From: Paraburkholderia panacisoli
GTDB taxonomy: Bacteria > Pseudomonadota > Gammaproteobacteria > Burkholderiales > Burkholderiaceae
DNA length: 64,000 nucleotides
NCBI RefSeq assembly: GCF_008369935.1
Contig: NZ_VTUZ01000005.1
Coordinates: 186,001-250,000, forward strand
Direction of reading: 5' to 3'
This document shows positions 14,741 to 22,057 of the stretch, one piece after another. Both the position numbers and the translations under genes were made by a program. The stretch's first letter is position 1; every line of letters starts with the position of its first letter. The notes under the pieces were generated by a model. The model saw nothing but the letters and a program-made list of their open reading frames with translations. It made no database searches and was not told the origin of the DNA.

Positions 14741-15027
14741 CGATTCGCTGCAGGCCTTACCCATAAAGGCTCGCCGCTATGGCGAATCTTCTGACGACGG
14801 AACAGCGTGCTCCGGTCAGATGAGCGGCTGTTTTTTGGCTTTGGCGCCGACGTTCGGGCGGTTCGCGGCGAGGCGAACGCGCGACTCGTCCGCGCGCGAC
14901 AGCGCGACGCTCGCGAAAGCGTGGCGAGCGAGGGTCGACGGGCGGAGTCGGAGCGTGGGGCCGGAGTGCATGAGGCGCAGTGTAACCGGGTCCGGCGCCC
15001 GCTGGCAAAGCACTTCGCAAAAAGCGC
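14741..15027. other. Non-coding junction between prophage and chromosome
   Basis: No supported gene, tRNA or terminator is seen in these 287 bases. They are GC-rich from about 14860, with the character of the flanking chromosome, so the prophage border probably lies before that point. Confidence 0.4.
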
Positions 15028-15067
15028 TTGACTTCTGCGCCGAGGAAACTAATATACGCACCGCGTA
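15028..15067 (+). promoter_or_regulatory. Promoter and palindromic operator of the carbamoyltransferase gene
   Basis: TTGACT (15028-15033) and TAATAT (15050-15055) are separated by 16 bases. Starting at the last base of the -10 element is the palindrome TACGC-ACC-GCGTA (15055-15067). The same palindrome recurs inside the gene at 15313-15325. Binding by the gene's own N-terminal helix-turn-helix is inferred. Confidence 0.65.
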
Positions 15068-15103
15068 CATTTCCCGCCTAATCCTTCTCCGACAGGTGCC
15101 CCC

Positions 15104-16396
15104 ATGAGCGTTCCGCAACAAGCCTTCCTACGCGATGCGATGCGTCGCCTGAACATGACGCGCGACACCTTCGTGAGCCGCATCGGCGTGTCGCGCCGGG
15201 CGCTCGACACGTGGCTTCTGCCGGATGATTCGCAGGAATCGCGGGCCATGCCGGAGATCGTCGAGCGCTTCGTGTCCGAGATAGTCGTACACGGCGACCC
15301 TGCCGAAAAATATACGCAAAGCGTAGATTCACAGTCGCTCGCCAGCCAGATGCTGTTCGAAGGCAAACCGCAGTTGTTGTCGGTGGATCAGTTCTCGCGC
15401 GACTCGGTGGAGGCGCTGTTCCGGGTGGCCGACATCATGCAGCCGATCGCCCGGCGCCGCAAAATCTCCCGCGTGCTCGAAGGCGCGGTGCTCGGCAATC
15501 TGTTTTTCGAGGCCAGCACGCGCACTCGCGTGAGCTTCGGCGCGGCGTTCTGCCGGCTGGGCGGCTCGGTGTGCGACACCACCGGCTTCACGTTTTCGTC
15601 GATGGCCAAGGGCGAGTCGATCTACGACACCAGCCGCGTGATGAGCGGCTACGTGGACGCGCTGGTGATCCGCCACCCGGAGCAAGGCTCGGTGGCCGAA
15701 TTCGCGCGCGCGACCAACGTGCCGGTGATCAACGGCGGCGACGGCCCCGGCGAGCACCCGAGCCAGGCGCTGCTGGATCTGTACACGATCCAGCGCGAAT
15801 TCTCGCGGCTCGGCAAGATCGTCGACGGCGCGCATATCGCGCTGGTCGGCGACCTGAAATACGGGCGCACCGTGCACTCGCTGGTGAAGCTGCTGGCGTT
15901 GTACCGCGGCATCAAGTTCACGCTGATCTCGCCGCCGATGCTCGAAATGCCGGGCTACATCGTCGAGCAGATTTCGCGCAACGGCCACGTGATCGAGCAG
16001 ACCCACGACCTGACCAGCGGGCTGCGCGGCGCCGACGTGGTGTACGCGACACGCATCCAGAAAGAGCGCTTCACCGACGAGTCGTTCGAAGGCTATACGC
16101 CGGACTTCCAGATCAATCAGGCGCTGGTGGACAGCGTGTGCGGCGCCGACACGCTGATCATGCACCCGCTGCCGCGCGACAGCCGGCCGGGCGCGAACGA
16201 TCTGAGCGTGGACCTGAACCACGATGCGCGGCTGGCGATCTTCCGCCAGACCGACAACGGCATACCGGTGCGCATGGCGATTTTCGCGGTGCTGCTGGGT
16301 GTCGAAAAGCTGGTCCAGCATTCGATGCGCGATGCCGCATGGCGTCCGCCCGCGTATCTGGGCCCGGACGACGCGGTGTTTCACGGCATCGACTGA
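15104..16396 (+). CDS. Aspartate carbamoyltransferase with N-terminal helix-turn-helix domain
   Basis: The enzyme part condenses carbamoyl phosphate and aspartate in pyrimidine synthesis. Its carbamoyl-phosphate loop ASTRTRVSFG, the HPSQALLDLYTIQ block, LVGDLKYGRTVHSL and HPLPR are all present. Ahead of it, residues about 5-65 (MRRLNMTRDTFVSRIGVSRRALDTWL) form a Cro-type helix-turn-helix. The 430-residue length exceeds catalytic PyrB chains (about 310) by this domain and a linker. RBS is weak (GACAGGTGCCCCC). Matching palindromes at the promoter and in the linker DNA suggest the protein represses itself. A second housekeeping pyrB is expected elsewhere in the genome, so this copy may be specialised. 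Confidence 0.88.
   Translation: MSVPQQAFLRDAMRRLNMTRDTFVSRIGVSRRALDTWLLPDDSQESRAMPEIVERFVSEIVVHGDPAEKYTQSVDSQSLASQMLFEGKPQLLSVDQFSRDSVEALFRVADIMQPIARRRKISRVLEGAVLGNLFFEASTRTRVSFGAAFCRLGGSVCDTTGFTFSSMAKGESIYDTSRVMSGYVDALVIRHPEQGSVAEFARATNVPVINGGDGPGEHPSQALLDLYTIQREFSRLGKIVDGAHIALVGDLKYGRTVHSLVKLLALYRGIKFTLISPPMLEMPGYIVEQISRNGHVIEQTHDLTSGLRGADVVYATRIQKERFTDESFEGYTPDFQINQALVDSVCGADTLIMHPLPRDSRPGANDLSVDLNHDARLAIFRQTDNGIPVRMAIFAVLLGVEKLVQHSMRDAAWRPPAYLGPDDAVFHGID
15313..15325. promoter_or_regulatory. Intragenic copy of the TACGC-N3-GCGTA palindrome
   Basis: TACGC-AAA-GCGTA lies 258 bases after the promoter copy and falls exactly in the codons joining the helix-turn-helix to the carbamoyltransferase domain. 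Both copies share the preceding TA. Two sites at this distance would permit looping repression. Confidence 0.55.
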
Positions 16397-16418
16397 ACGG
16401 CGCCCGCGCGCGGCGGAT

Positions 16419-17288
16419 TCAGCTCGCGGCGCCTGTCATGCCGCTGGCCATGTTGCTCGCCACGTGCGCGTGCCTGAACGCGCCGGCGAAGAACAGCACC
16501 TGATACTGCACCGCGTTGGCCCAGTACTTCCAGGTGTGGCCGCCGGGCCGCTCGGCGTAGTCATGCGGCACGCCGAGTTCGACGAGCCGCTCGTGCAGCG
16601 TGCGGTTCGACTGCACCAGCGAGTCGTTCACGCCGCAGTCGATCGTCAGCGCGATATGCGCGTCGCCAAGACTGCGCGCGTTCTCGACGATCGCCTCGCT
16701 GTTCCAGAAGCCGGCGTCGCGGGCCGGGTCGCCGAACACCTGTTCGATGCCGGGCTCGTTCTCGCAGCCGCGCGGGTCCACCGCGCCGCTGATGCTGCCC
16801 GCCGCGCCAAACTGATCCGGGCGGTCCAGCGCGATGTGCAGCGCGCCGAAGCCGCCCATGCTCAGGCCGGTAATCGCGCGTGCCTGTTTCGCCGCAATCG
16901 TGCGGAAGTGTTCATCGATGTAGGCCACCACCTCCGTGCCCACGTAGGTCTCGTAGCGGCTGCGCGGATCGACCGGGCTGTCGATGTACCAGCTCTCGCG
17001 ACCGCCGTCGGGCATCACGAGAATCACGTGATAGCGGTCGGCCAGCTTGCCGATGGGCGAATTCGCGGTCCAGTCGGTGTAGTCGCCGCCCGAGCCGTGC
17101 AACAGATAGACAACCGGGTAACGCTCAGCGCCCTTGCCAGACGTATATTGATCGGGCAGCACGACCGTCGCGTCGAACGACTTGTGCATCGCCGCGCTCG
17201 GAATGCTAACCACGCGCGATTGAAATGCCCATGCCGGAGACGTGACGAGCAGCGTCAGAACGAGCCAGAACGCACGAACTGGATTCAT
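16419..17288 (-). CDS. Secreted esterase of the esterase D / antigen-85-like family
   Basis: The start at 17288 (MNPVRAFWLVLTLLVTSPAWA) gives a clear cleavable signal peptide; longer starts lack one. The mature alpha/beta hydrolase shows VVYLLHGSGGDYTDW (oxyanion loop), GLSMGGFGAL with the Ser nucleophile and a C-terminal GGHTWKYW with the catalytic His. At 289 residues it matches putative tributyrin or acylated-sugar esterases. It converges with the carbamoyltransferase gene, 22 bases apart. Substrate unknown; S-formylglutathione hydrolase is a less likely alternative because of export. Confidence 0.85.
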   Translation of the reverse strand: MNPVRAFWLVLTLLVTSPAWAFQSRVVSIPSAAMHKSFDATVVLPDQYTSGKGAERYPVVYLLHGSGGDYTDWTANSPIGKLADRYHVILVMPDGGRESWYIDSPVDPRSRYETYVGTEVVAYIDEHFRTIAAKQARAITGLSMGGFGALHIALDRPDQFGAAGSISGAVDPRGCENEPGIEQVFGDPARDAGFWNSEAIVENARSLGDAHIALTIDCGVNDSLVQSNRTLHERLVELGVPHDYAERPGGHTWKYWANAVQYQVLFFAGAFRHAHVASNMASGMTGAAS

Positions 17289-17428
17289 GGTGTGTCGCTC
17301 TCCCTGTCTAGGTGTCCGAACAACACTGTCCGGCATGCGTCGGCAAACGGTCGGACGACTGTAGCAATGGCGACTTACAACCAAATTTCAGCGAAACATA
17401 CGGTTCCGTCAGCGGGAAGCGGCAACGG

Positions 17429-17472
17429 GGCCGTGTGTCGAGGCGCGAACGTTCGCGCCTCGACACACGGCC
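17429..17472. repeat. Perfect 44-bp palindrome
   Basis: Two 22-base arms, beginning GGCCGTGTGTCG and meeting at GAACGTTC, are exactly complementary with no spacer. It lies between the esterase start and the quinone reductase stop. No T-run follows on either strand, so it is not a normal terminator. It could extrude as a cruciform or bind a dimeric protein. Confidence 0.85.
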
Positions 17473-17509
17473 GATGCGTGCCGGGCACGGCCAGACTCCC
17501 GCGCGCCGC

Positions 17510-18286
17510 CTATTCGACGTGCGCGGCGAAGCCGACCCGCTCCGGTGCAAGATCGGCCCGCAAGGTCAGTTCAGGGATCGCATACGCCCCGCCGTTCTGC
17601 TGCCGGAACGGTATCGGTTGGGTCTTCCACAGATCGTCGAGCCGCTGGCCCAGCGCGTCGCGAACTTCGCCATAGTTCGCGTCGTCGATCCGGCTCGTGC
17701 GGTACACGACGAACGGCGGCAGCACGTCGAAGCCGGGGTAGTACAGAATGCCGTGCTGGATCGGAAACAGCACGTCGTCCATCGGGCCGTTGATGCCGCG
17801 CGGACTGTAGTGCGACTCCCAGCCGCCGGTCGTGACGATCAGCATCGCGCGCTTGCCGGTGAACTTGCCCTCGCCGTAGCGCTCGCCCCAGCGCGCATCG
17901 GAGTGCTCGCCGACGCCGTACGCGAAGCCGTACGCATAAACGCGCTCCACCCAGCCCTTCAGAATGGCCGGCATCGAGAACCACCACAGCGGAAATTGCA
18001 GGATCACCGCGTCCGCCCACCTGAGCTTGTCCTGCTCGCGCGTGATGTCTTCGCTCTGCAGACCGTTCTCGAACGCATGCTTCGATTCGCGCGACGGATA
18101 GAAACGCTCGCTGGCTTGTCTGTCGAGACTGTCGTTCGCATCGAGCGAGGCTTTCCAGTTCATCGCGTACAGGTCGGAAACCTGCACGACGTGTCCGGCC
18201 TCTTCGAGACGTTTGATCGCGAAGTCCTTGAGCGAGCCGTTCAACGACTTCGGTTCGGGGTGCGCATAAACAAGCAGAACTTTCAT
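17510..18286 (-). CDS. NAD(P)H-dependent quinone reductase (flavodoxin-like fold)
   Basis: The protein should reduce quinones by two electrons using FMN or FAD. The N-terminus MKVLLVYAHPEPKSLNGSL is the flavin-phosphate-binding start of the NQO1/MdaB group, followed by ADAVILQFPLWWFSMPAILKGW (the conserved membrane-side PLWWF motif) and LIVTTGGWESHYSP. The start at 18286 removes 30 non-conserved upstream residues; 258 residues remain. It is divergent from a LysR gene, and a 24-bp palindrome lies in the shared region, so LysR control is likely. Confidence 0.9.
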   Translation of the reverse strand: MKVLLVYAHPEPKSLNGSLKDFAIKRLEEAGHVVQVSDLYAMNWKASLDANDSLDRQASERFYPSRESKHAFENGLQSEDITREQDKLRWADAVILQFPLWWFSMPAILKGWVERVYAYGFAYGVGEHSDARWGERYGEGKFTGKRAMLIVTTGGWESHYSPRGINGPMDDVLFPIQHGILYYPGFDVLPPFVVYRTSRIDDANYGEVRDALGQRLDDLWKTQPIPFRQQNGGAYAIPELTLRADLAPERVGFAAHVE

Positions 18287-18338
18287 GACCGTGCCTTCCT
18301 TCGTGATTGAATGACACGACGATAGGCCTCGCTCAGGT

Positions 18339-18362
18339 ATATTGGAAATGAATTTCCAATAT
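18339..18362. promoter_or_regulatory. 24-bp palindrome between quinone reductase and LysR
   Basis: Arms ATATTGGAAAT and ATTTCCAATAT flank GA in perfect symmetry. It begins 53 bases ahead of the reductase start and ends 14 bases ahead of the LysR start, the expected place for a LysR binding site that also autoregulates. Confidence 0.75.
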
Positions 18363-18375
18363 GTGAGGTATTGCA

Positions 18376-19269
18376 TTGGTTAATCTCAGAAGCCTCGACC
18401 TAAACCTGCTGGTCACGCTCGACGTACTGCTGTCGGAGCACAACGTGACCCGCGCCGCCGAACGGTTGAACTTCTCGCAGCCGTCGGTCAGCGTGCATCT
18501 GGCCAAACTGCGGGACGCGCTCGGCGATCCGCTGCTGCTGCCCGCCCCGCGCGGCATGCGGCCCACCGCGCGCGCCGAGGCGTTGCGCGAACCGCTGCGC
18601 GAGGCGCTCGAAGCGCTCGAACGCGCGGTGGCCCCGGCGAGCCCCTTCGATCCGGCGGCGGCGGCTCACACGTGGCGCGTCGCCGCGAGCGACTATGCGG
18701 AGTCGACGATCATTCTGCCCGCGCTGGCAGGTCTGCGCGCGGCGGCGCCGGGCACGCGTCTGGCGGTTGTCGAAGCGGCACCGCAGCGCATTGCGCGGCA
18801 AGCGGAACAGGGCGAGATCGATCTGGCATTCCACACCAGCGAAGGCGCCCCCGAAGGATTGCGCCGGCGCTTGCTGTTCGCGGAGCGCTATGTTCTGGCG
18901 GGCCGCGCGGGTCATCCGCGCCTGAAGCGCCGGCCGTCGCTCGCGCAATTCTGCAAGCTCGAACACGTGATCGTGTCACCGGCGGGCGGCGGATTTGTCG
19001 GTGTCACCGACACCGTACTCGCGAGCGCGGGGCTCACGCGCAAGGTGGCGCTTTCCGTTCCGCACTTCCTGTTCATGCTGTCGGTGCTGGCGAGCACCGA
19101 CCTCGTGGGCATGCTGCCCGAACGGCTCGCGCGCGGCTCCCGTGCGCTGCGGGTTGTCGAACCGCCCGTGCAGGTGACGGGCTACGAGATGGCGATGCTC
19201 TGGCATGAGCGCTCGCATCGCGACCCGGCGCATCAATGGCTGCGGGAGTTCATCGCGAAGTCGGTGTGA
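18376..19269 (+). CDS. LysR-family regulator of the quinone reductase
   Basis: The N-terminal winged helix-turn-helix (NLRSLDLNLLVTLDVLLSEHNVTRAAERLNFSQPSVSVHLAKLRD) is of the NodD/SyrM-like subgroup, and a periplasmic-binding-fold effector domain follows to 297 residues. A TTG start at 18376 is supported by family alignment (the expected residues begin right there) and GAGG upstream. It is divergent from the quinone reductase over a perfect palindrome. The effector is unknown; quinones or electrophiles are plausible. Confidence 0.9.
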   Translation: MVNLRSLDLNLLVTLDVLLSEHNVTRAAERLNFSQPSVSVHLAKLRDALGDPLLLPAPRGMRPTARAEALREPLREALEALERAVAPASPFDPAAAAHTWRVAASDYAESTIILPALAGLRAAAPGTRLAVVEAAPQRIARQAEQGEIDLAFHTSEGAPEGLRRRLLFAERYVLAGRAGHPRLKRRPSLAQFCKLEHVIVSPAGGGFVGVTDTVLASAGLTRKVALSVPHFLFMLSVLASTDLVGMLPERLARGSRALRVVEPPVQVTGYEMAMLWHERSHRDPAHQWLREFIAKSV

Positions 19270-19452
19270 CGCGACGCGGGGCGAGCGGCGGCAGGCACGC
19301 CCCCGCGTGCGTCAAGCCGCGCCACCGTTGCCGGGGCACCGCATGTATTCCACGAGCCGCCGTCAATCTTCGTAAACGCTCGCGGTGCTGACCGGCACGT
19401 TGTGCGATCGGCCGTCTTGGCGCGGCGTTTTTCACAACCGCGAGCCGCGCAA

Positions 19453-20334
19453 TCAAACTTCGCCGCCGGGCTTGCCGATCGCGTTCAGTTCGTCGAGTAC
19501 CTCACCGGTCAATTTCAGGCGCCCCGCTTGCAGGTTTTCACGCAAATGCCCTGTCGACGACGTACCGGGAATCAGCAGAATGTTAGGTGCCCGATATAAA
19601 AGCCAGGCCAAAGCCACCTGCATAGGCGTCACGTCGAGGGTCTGCGCGATGCCCGACAGCGCCGACGACTGGAGCGGCGTAAAGCCGCCGAGCGGGAAGA
19701 ACGGCACATAGGCGATTCCCTTGCCGGCCAGATCATCGATCAACGCGTCGTCGTCGCGATGGACCAGGTTGTAGTGGTTCTGCACGCAGACGATCTCCGT
19801 GATGCGCCGCGCCTCGGCGATCTGCGCGGCCGTCACGTTGCTCAGGCCGATGTGCCGCACGAGCCCACGCTGCTGAAGTTCGGCAAGCGACGTAACCTGC
19901 TTTTCGATCGAACCTTCCGAAGGCGCATGCACGCTGCCCATGATCCGCATGTTGACGACCTCCAGCACGTCGAGGCCGAGATTACGCAAATTGTCGTGCA
20001 CGCCGCGCTCGATATCCGCCGGTTCGAACGCGGGCAGCCACGCGCCGTCGCCACCGCGTATCGCGCCGACCTTCGTGACGATCACGAGATCGTCCGGATA
20101 AGGATGCAGCGCTTCGCGGATCAGCTGATTGGTGATGTGCGGGCCGTAAAAATCGCTCGTATCGATGTGATTGACGCCCGCGGCCACCGCTTCGCGCAGC
20201 ACCGCGAGCGCGGCGTCGCGGTCCTTCGGCGGCCCGAACACGCCGGGCCCGGCGAGTTGCATCGCGCCGTAGCCCATGCGGCGCACCGTGCGGCCGGCTA
20301 GCGGAAAAGTATCGCTGACAGTGAAATTCGACAT
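19453..20334 (-). CDS. Aldo/keto reductase
   Basis: An NADPH-dependent carbonyl reductase of the TIM-barrel aldo/keto family. Seen are MGYGAMQL at the barrel start, AGVNHIDTSDFYGP with the catalytic Asp and Tyr, VIVTKVG with the catalytic Lys, and the cofactor-binding IPGTSSTGHLREN. The 293 residues are typical of the YdbC-type subgroup. It is divergent from a LysR gene (20473), with a dyad in between. The physiological substrate is not evident. Confidence 0.9.
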   Translation of the reverse strand: MSNFTVSDTFPLAGRTVRRMGYGAMQLAGPGVFGPPKDRDAALAVLREAVAAGVNHIDTSDFYGPHITNQLIREALHPYPDDLVIVTKVGAIRGGDGAWLPAFEPADIERGVHDNLRNLGLDVLEVVNMRIMGSVHAPSEGSIEKQVTSLAELQQRGLVRHIGLSNVTAAQIAEARRITEIVCVQNHYNLVHRDDDALIDDLAGKGIAYVPFFPLGGFTPLQSSALSGIAQTLDVTPMQVALAWLLYRAPNILLIPGTSSTGHLRENLQAGRLKLTGEVLDELNAIGKPGGEV

Positions 20335-20413
20335 GACGCGCTCCTCGATAAGTGGATGAACCGCAGTATCGCCGCGATTGCATTGTTAAATAAACAGGTC
20401 TAACGTGTACGGG

Positions 20414-20433
20414 TTGTTCAAAAATTTCAACAA
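20414..20433. promoter_or_regulatory. Candidate LysR operator upstream of the aldo/keto reductase
   Basis: TTGTT and AACAA flank CAAAAATTTC, a 20-bp near-palindrome (mismatches only at positions 6/15 and 10/11) in an AT-rich island of the 138-base divergent region. The T-N11-A style and position suit a LysR site. Confidence 0.5.
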
Positions 20434-20472
20434 TCGCATTTTTTCCCGCGTTATTTCCCGCGTCATCTCACG

Positions 20473-21375
20473 ATGGAATTGAACGACCTCGCCGCCTTCG
20501 TCTCAGTCGCCCGCGCAGGCGGCTTTCGCGACGCCGCGCGCATCAGCGGCGTGTCCGCGTCGAGCCTCAGCATTGCCGTGCAGCGGCTGGAGACGAAGCT
20601 CGGTCTGCGGCTGCTGAACCGCACCACGCGCAGCGTCGCCCCAACCGAAGCCGGGCTGCGTCTGCTGGAAAAACTCACACCGCTCTTCGGCGAGATGGAG
20701 GCGGCGCTCGACGTGCTCAACGGCTTCAGGGACAAGCCGACCGGCACCCTCAAGCTGAACGTGCCTTCGAGCGCGGCGCGCATCGTATTGCCTGGCGTCG
20801 TCGCGCCATTTCTAAAGTTGTACCCCGACATACGCGTCGAAGTGGTGGTCGAGGACGGCTTCGTCGATGTGCTGTCGATTGGCTGCGATGCGGGCATTCG
20901 CTACGACGAACGCCTCGAGCAGGACATGATAGCGATCCCGATCGGGCCGCGCGTGCAGCGCTTCGCGACGGCCGCGTCCGCCGCCTATCTCGACGTGCAC
21001 GGCCGCCCCGGGCATCCGCGCGAACTGCTGGCTCACGCGTGCCTGCGCGGTCAGTTCGCCGGCGGCGCGACGCCGACCTGGTATTTCGAACGCGATGGCG
21101 AGGTGCTGCAGTTGAATCCGTCGGGACCGCTGCTCGTGCGCCCCGGCGCCGCGATCGATCTCGCGGTCAGTTGCGCGCTCGCGGGCGTGGGTGTCATTCA
21201 TCTGTTCGAAGACATGCTTCGCCCACATCTCGACAGCGGCGCGCTGGAGCCCATTCTCGAACCTTGGTGGCAATGCTTTTCGGGGCCGTTCCTCTACTAT
21301 CCCGGACGCCGCCACTTGCCCGCGCCGTTGCGCGCGTTCGTCGACTTCGTGAAGGCGGCCAACTCCCGGGACTGA
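20473..21375 (+). CDS. LysR-family regulator (CrgA-like) beside the aldo/keto reductase
   Basis: The helix-turn-helix (DLAAFVSVARAGGFRDAARISGVSASSLSIAVQRLETKLG) and NRTTRSVAPTEAGLRLLE linker are characteristic of the CrgA/DmlR branch. The effector-binding domain continues to residue 300 (for example VVEDGFVDVLSIGCDAGIRYDE). It is divergent from the aldo/keto reductase and most likely controls it. It converges with the response-regulator gene at its 3' side. Confidence 0.9.
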   Translation: MELNDLAAFVSVARAGGFRDAARISGVSASSLSIAVQRLETKLGLRLLNRTTRSVAPTEAGLRLLEKLTPLFGEMEAALDVLNGFRDKPTGTLKLNVPSSAARIVLPGVVAPFLKLYPDIRVEVVVEDGFVDVLSIGCDAGIRYDERLEQDMIAIPIGPRVQRFATAASAAYLDVHGRPGHPRELLAHACLRGQFAGGATPTWYFERDGEVLQLNPSGPLLVRPGAAIDLAVSCALAGVGVIHLFEDMLRPHLDSGALEPILEPWWQCFSGPFLYYPGRRHLPAPLRAFVDFVKAANSRD

Positions 21376-21424
21376 AGCGCTCATGCGTCGTTGCGGCAGG
21401 CATCCGATAGCGGTCGGCGCGTCG

Positions 21425-21784
21425 TCAATGCCTGTGCTTGCAGAGTTGCGTGACCGTCGTCAGGAAGAGCGCCGTGCCTACTGGTTTGCGCAGACTGGCA
21501 GTCCAGTTCTTCGCTTCGCCGTCGGGCGGCGCTACGGCGGAATGGATCAGAACGGGCACCCCAGCAAGCTGCGGCATCGCTTTCAAACGGCGGCACAGCT
21601 CGGCGCCGTCCATGACCGGCATCATCCAGTCGGTGATAATCAGGTCGGGAACGTGAGATGCAGTACACGCGATCGCCTCGGCACCATTGCTCGCGCAACC
21701 CACCGCATAGCCCTCGCCTTCGAGAATCAGGCGCCATGCCGCCAGGATGTCCGGCTCGTCATCCACCAACAGGATCGAATGCAT
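21425..21784 (-). CDS. Single-domain response regulator
   Basis: The start at 21784 gives 119 residues that form one receiver domain: acidic pair DDE at 8-10, phosphoacceptor Asp52 in LIITDWMMPVMDG, a Ser in VLIHSA at the switch position and Lys in LRKPVG. No output domain follows. The frame upstream of 21784 is open but unlike any family. The gene is divergent from a soluble histidine kinase 273 bases away, its likely partner. Such stand-alone receivers usually act through protein-protein contacts. Confidence 0.88.
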   Translation of the reverse strand: MHSILLVDDEPDILAAWRLILEGEGYAVGCASNGAEAIACTASHVPDLIITDWMMPVMDGAELCRRLKAMPQLAGVPVLIHSAVAPPDGEAKNWTASLRKPVGTALFLTTVTQLCKHRH

Positions 21785-22057
21785 AAGGGACCGTCGCGTC
21801 AACGCTTCGTGCGCGTCTAGCGACGACGCCGCAACAAGTGTTCCTTGCGCGGCAAATGCGGCGATAATGAACCGGACTTTCGGCTGCGGCGGCGCGCGTT
21901 TCGACGCGCAGGAGCGAAGCGCCCGCCAGCCGGGCCTCTGATTCATTCCGGCCAAACGCAGGTTTTCACCGAGGCGCAGGCAGAAGGTATTCATGTGCTG
22001 CCTGTCTGGTGGGTTCGAGCGTACGCATGTTGTAGAAACTTCATACCTACCCCCATC

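Larger units (their letters stand above)
1..14750. mobile_element. Right-hand part of a prophage (left end outside window)
   Basis: The stretch carries tail-fibre repeat proteins, an AntA-type antirepressor, an Arc-like repressor, holin, T4-type lysozyme, HNH and GIY-YIG endonucleases, and a block of tiny overlapping genes, which together are phage-like. Typical chromosomal genes begin at 15104. No integrase, capsid, portal or terminase is present, so the element must continue to the left. The right boundary is not resolved: no tRNA and no obvious attachment repeat was found, and the last phage-like gene starts at 14590. The 14750 end is an estimate. Confidence 0.9.

Noticed and set aside
14591..15027. 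tRNA or attachment site at the prophage border
   Set aside because: No cloverleaf or CCA-like end could be drawn, and no repeat of a putative core was found in the window, whose left side is still inside the prophage.
15329..16384. Long minus-strand open frame opposite the carbamoyltransferase gene, and similar long antisense frames (for example 34699-36327 and 27568-29148 on the plus strand)
   Set aside because: They are mirror frames of high-GC coding genes, with Arg/Ala/His-rich nonsense composition and no family pattern.
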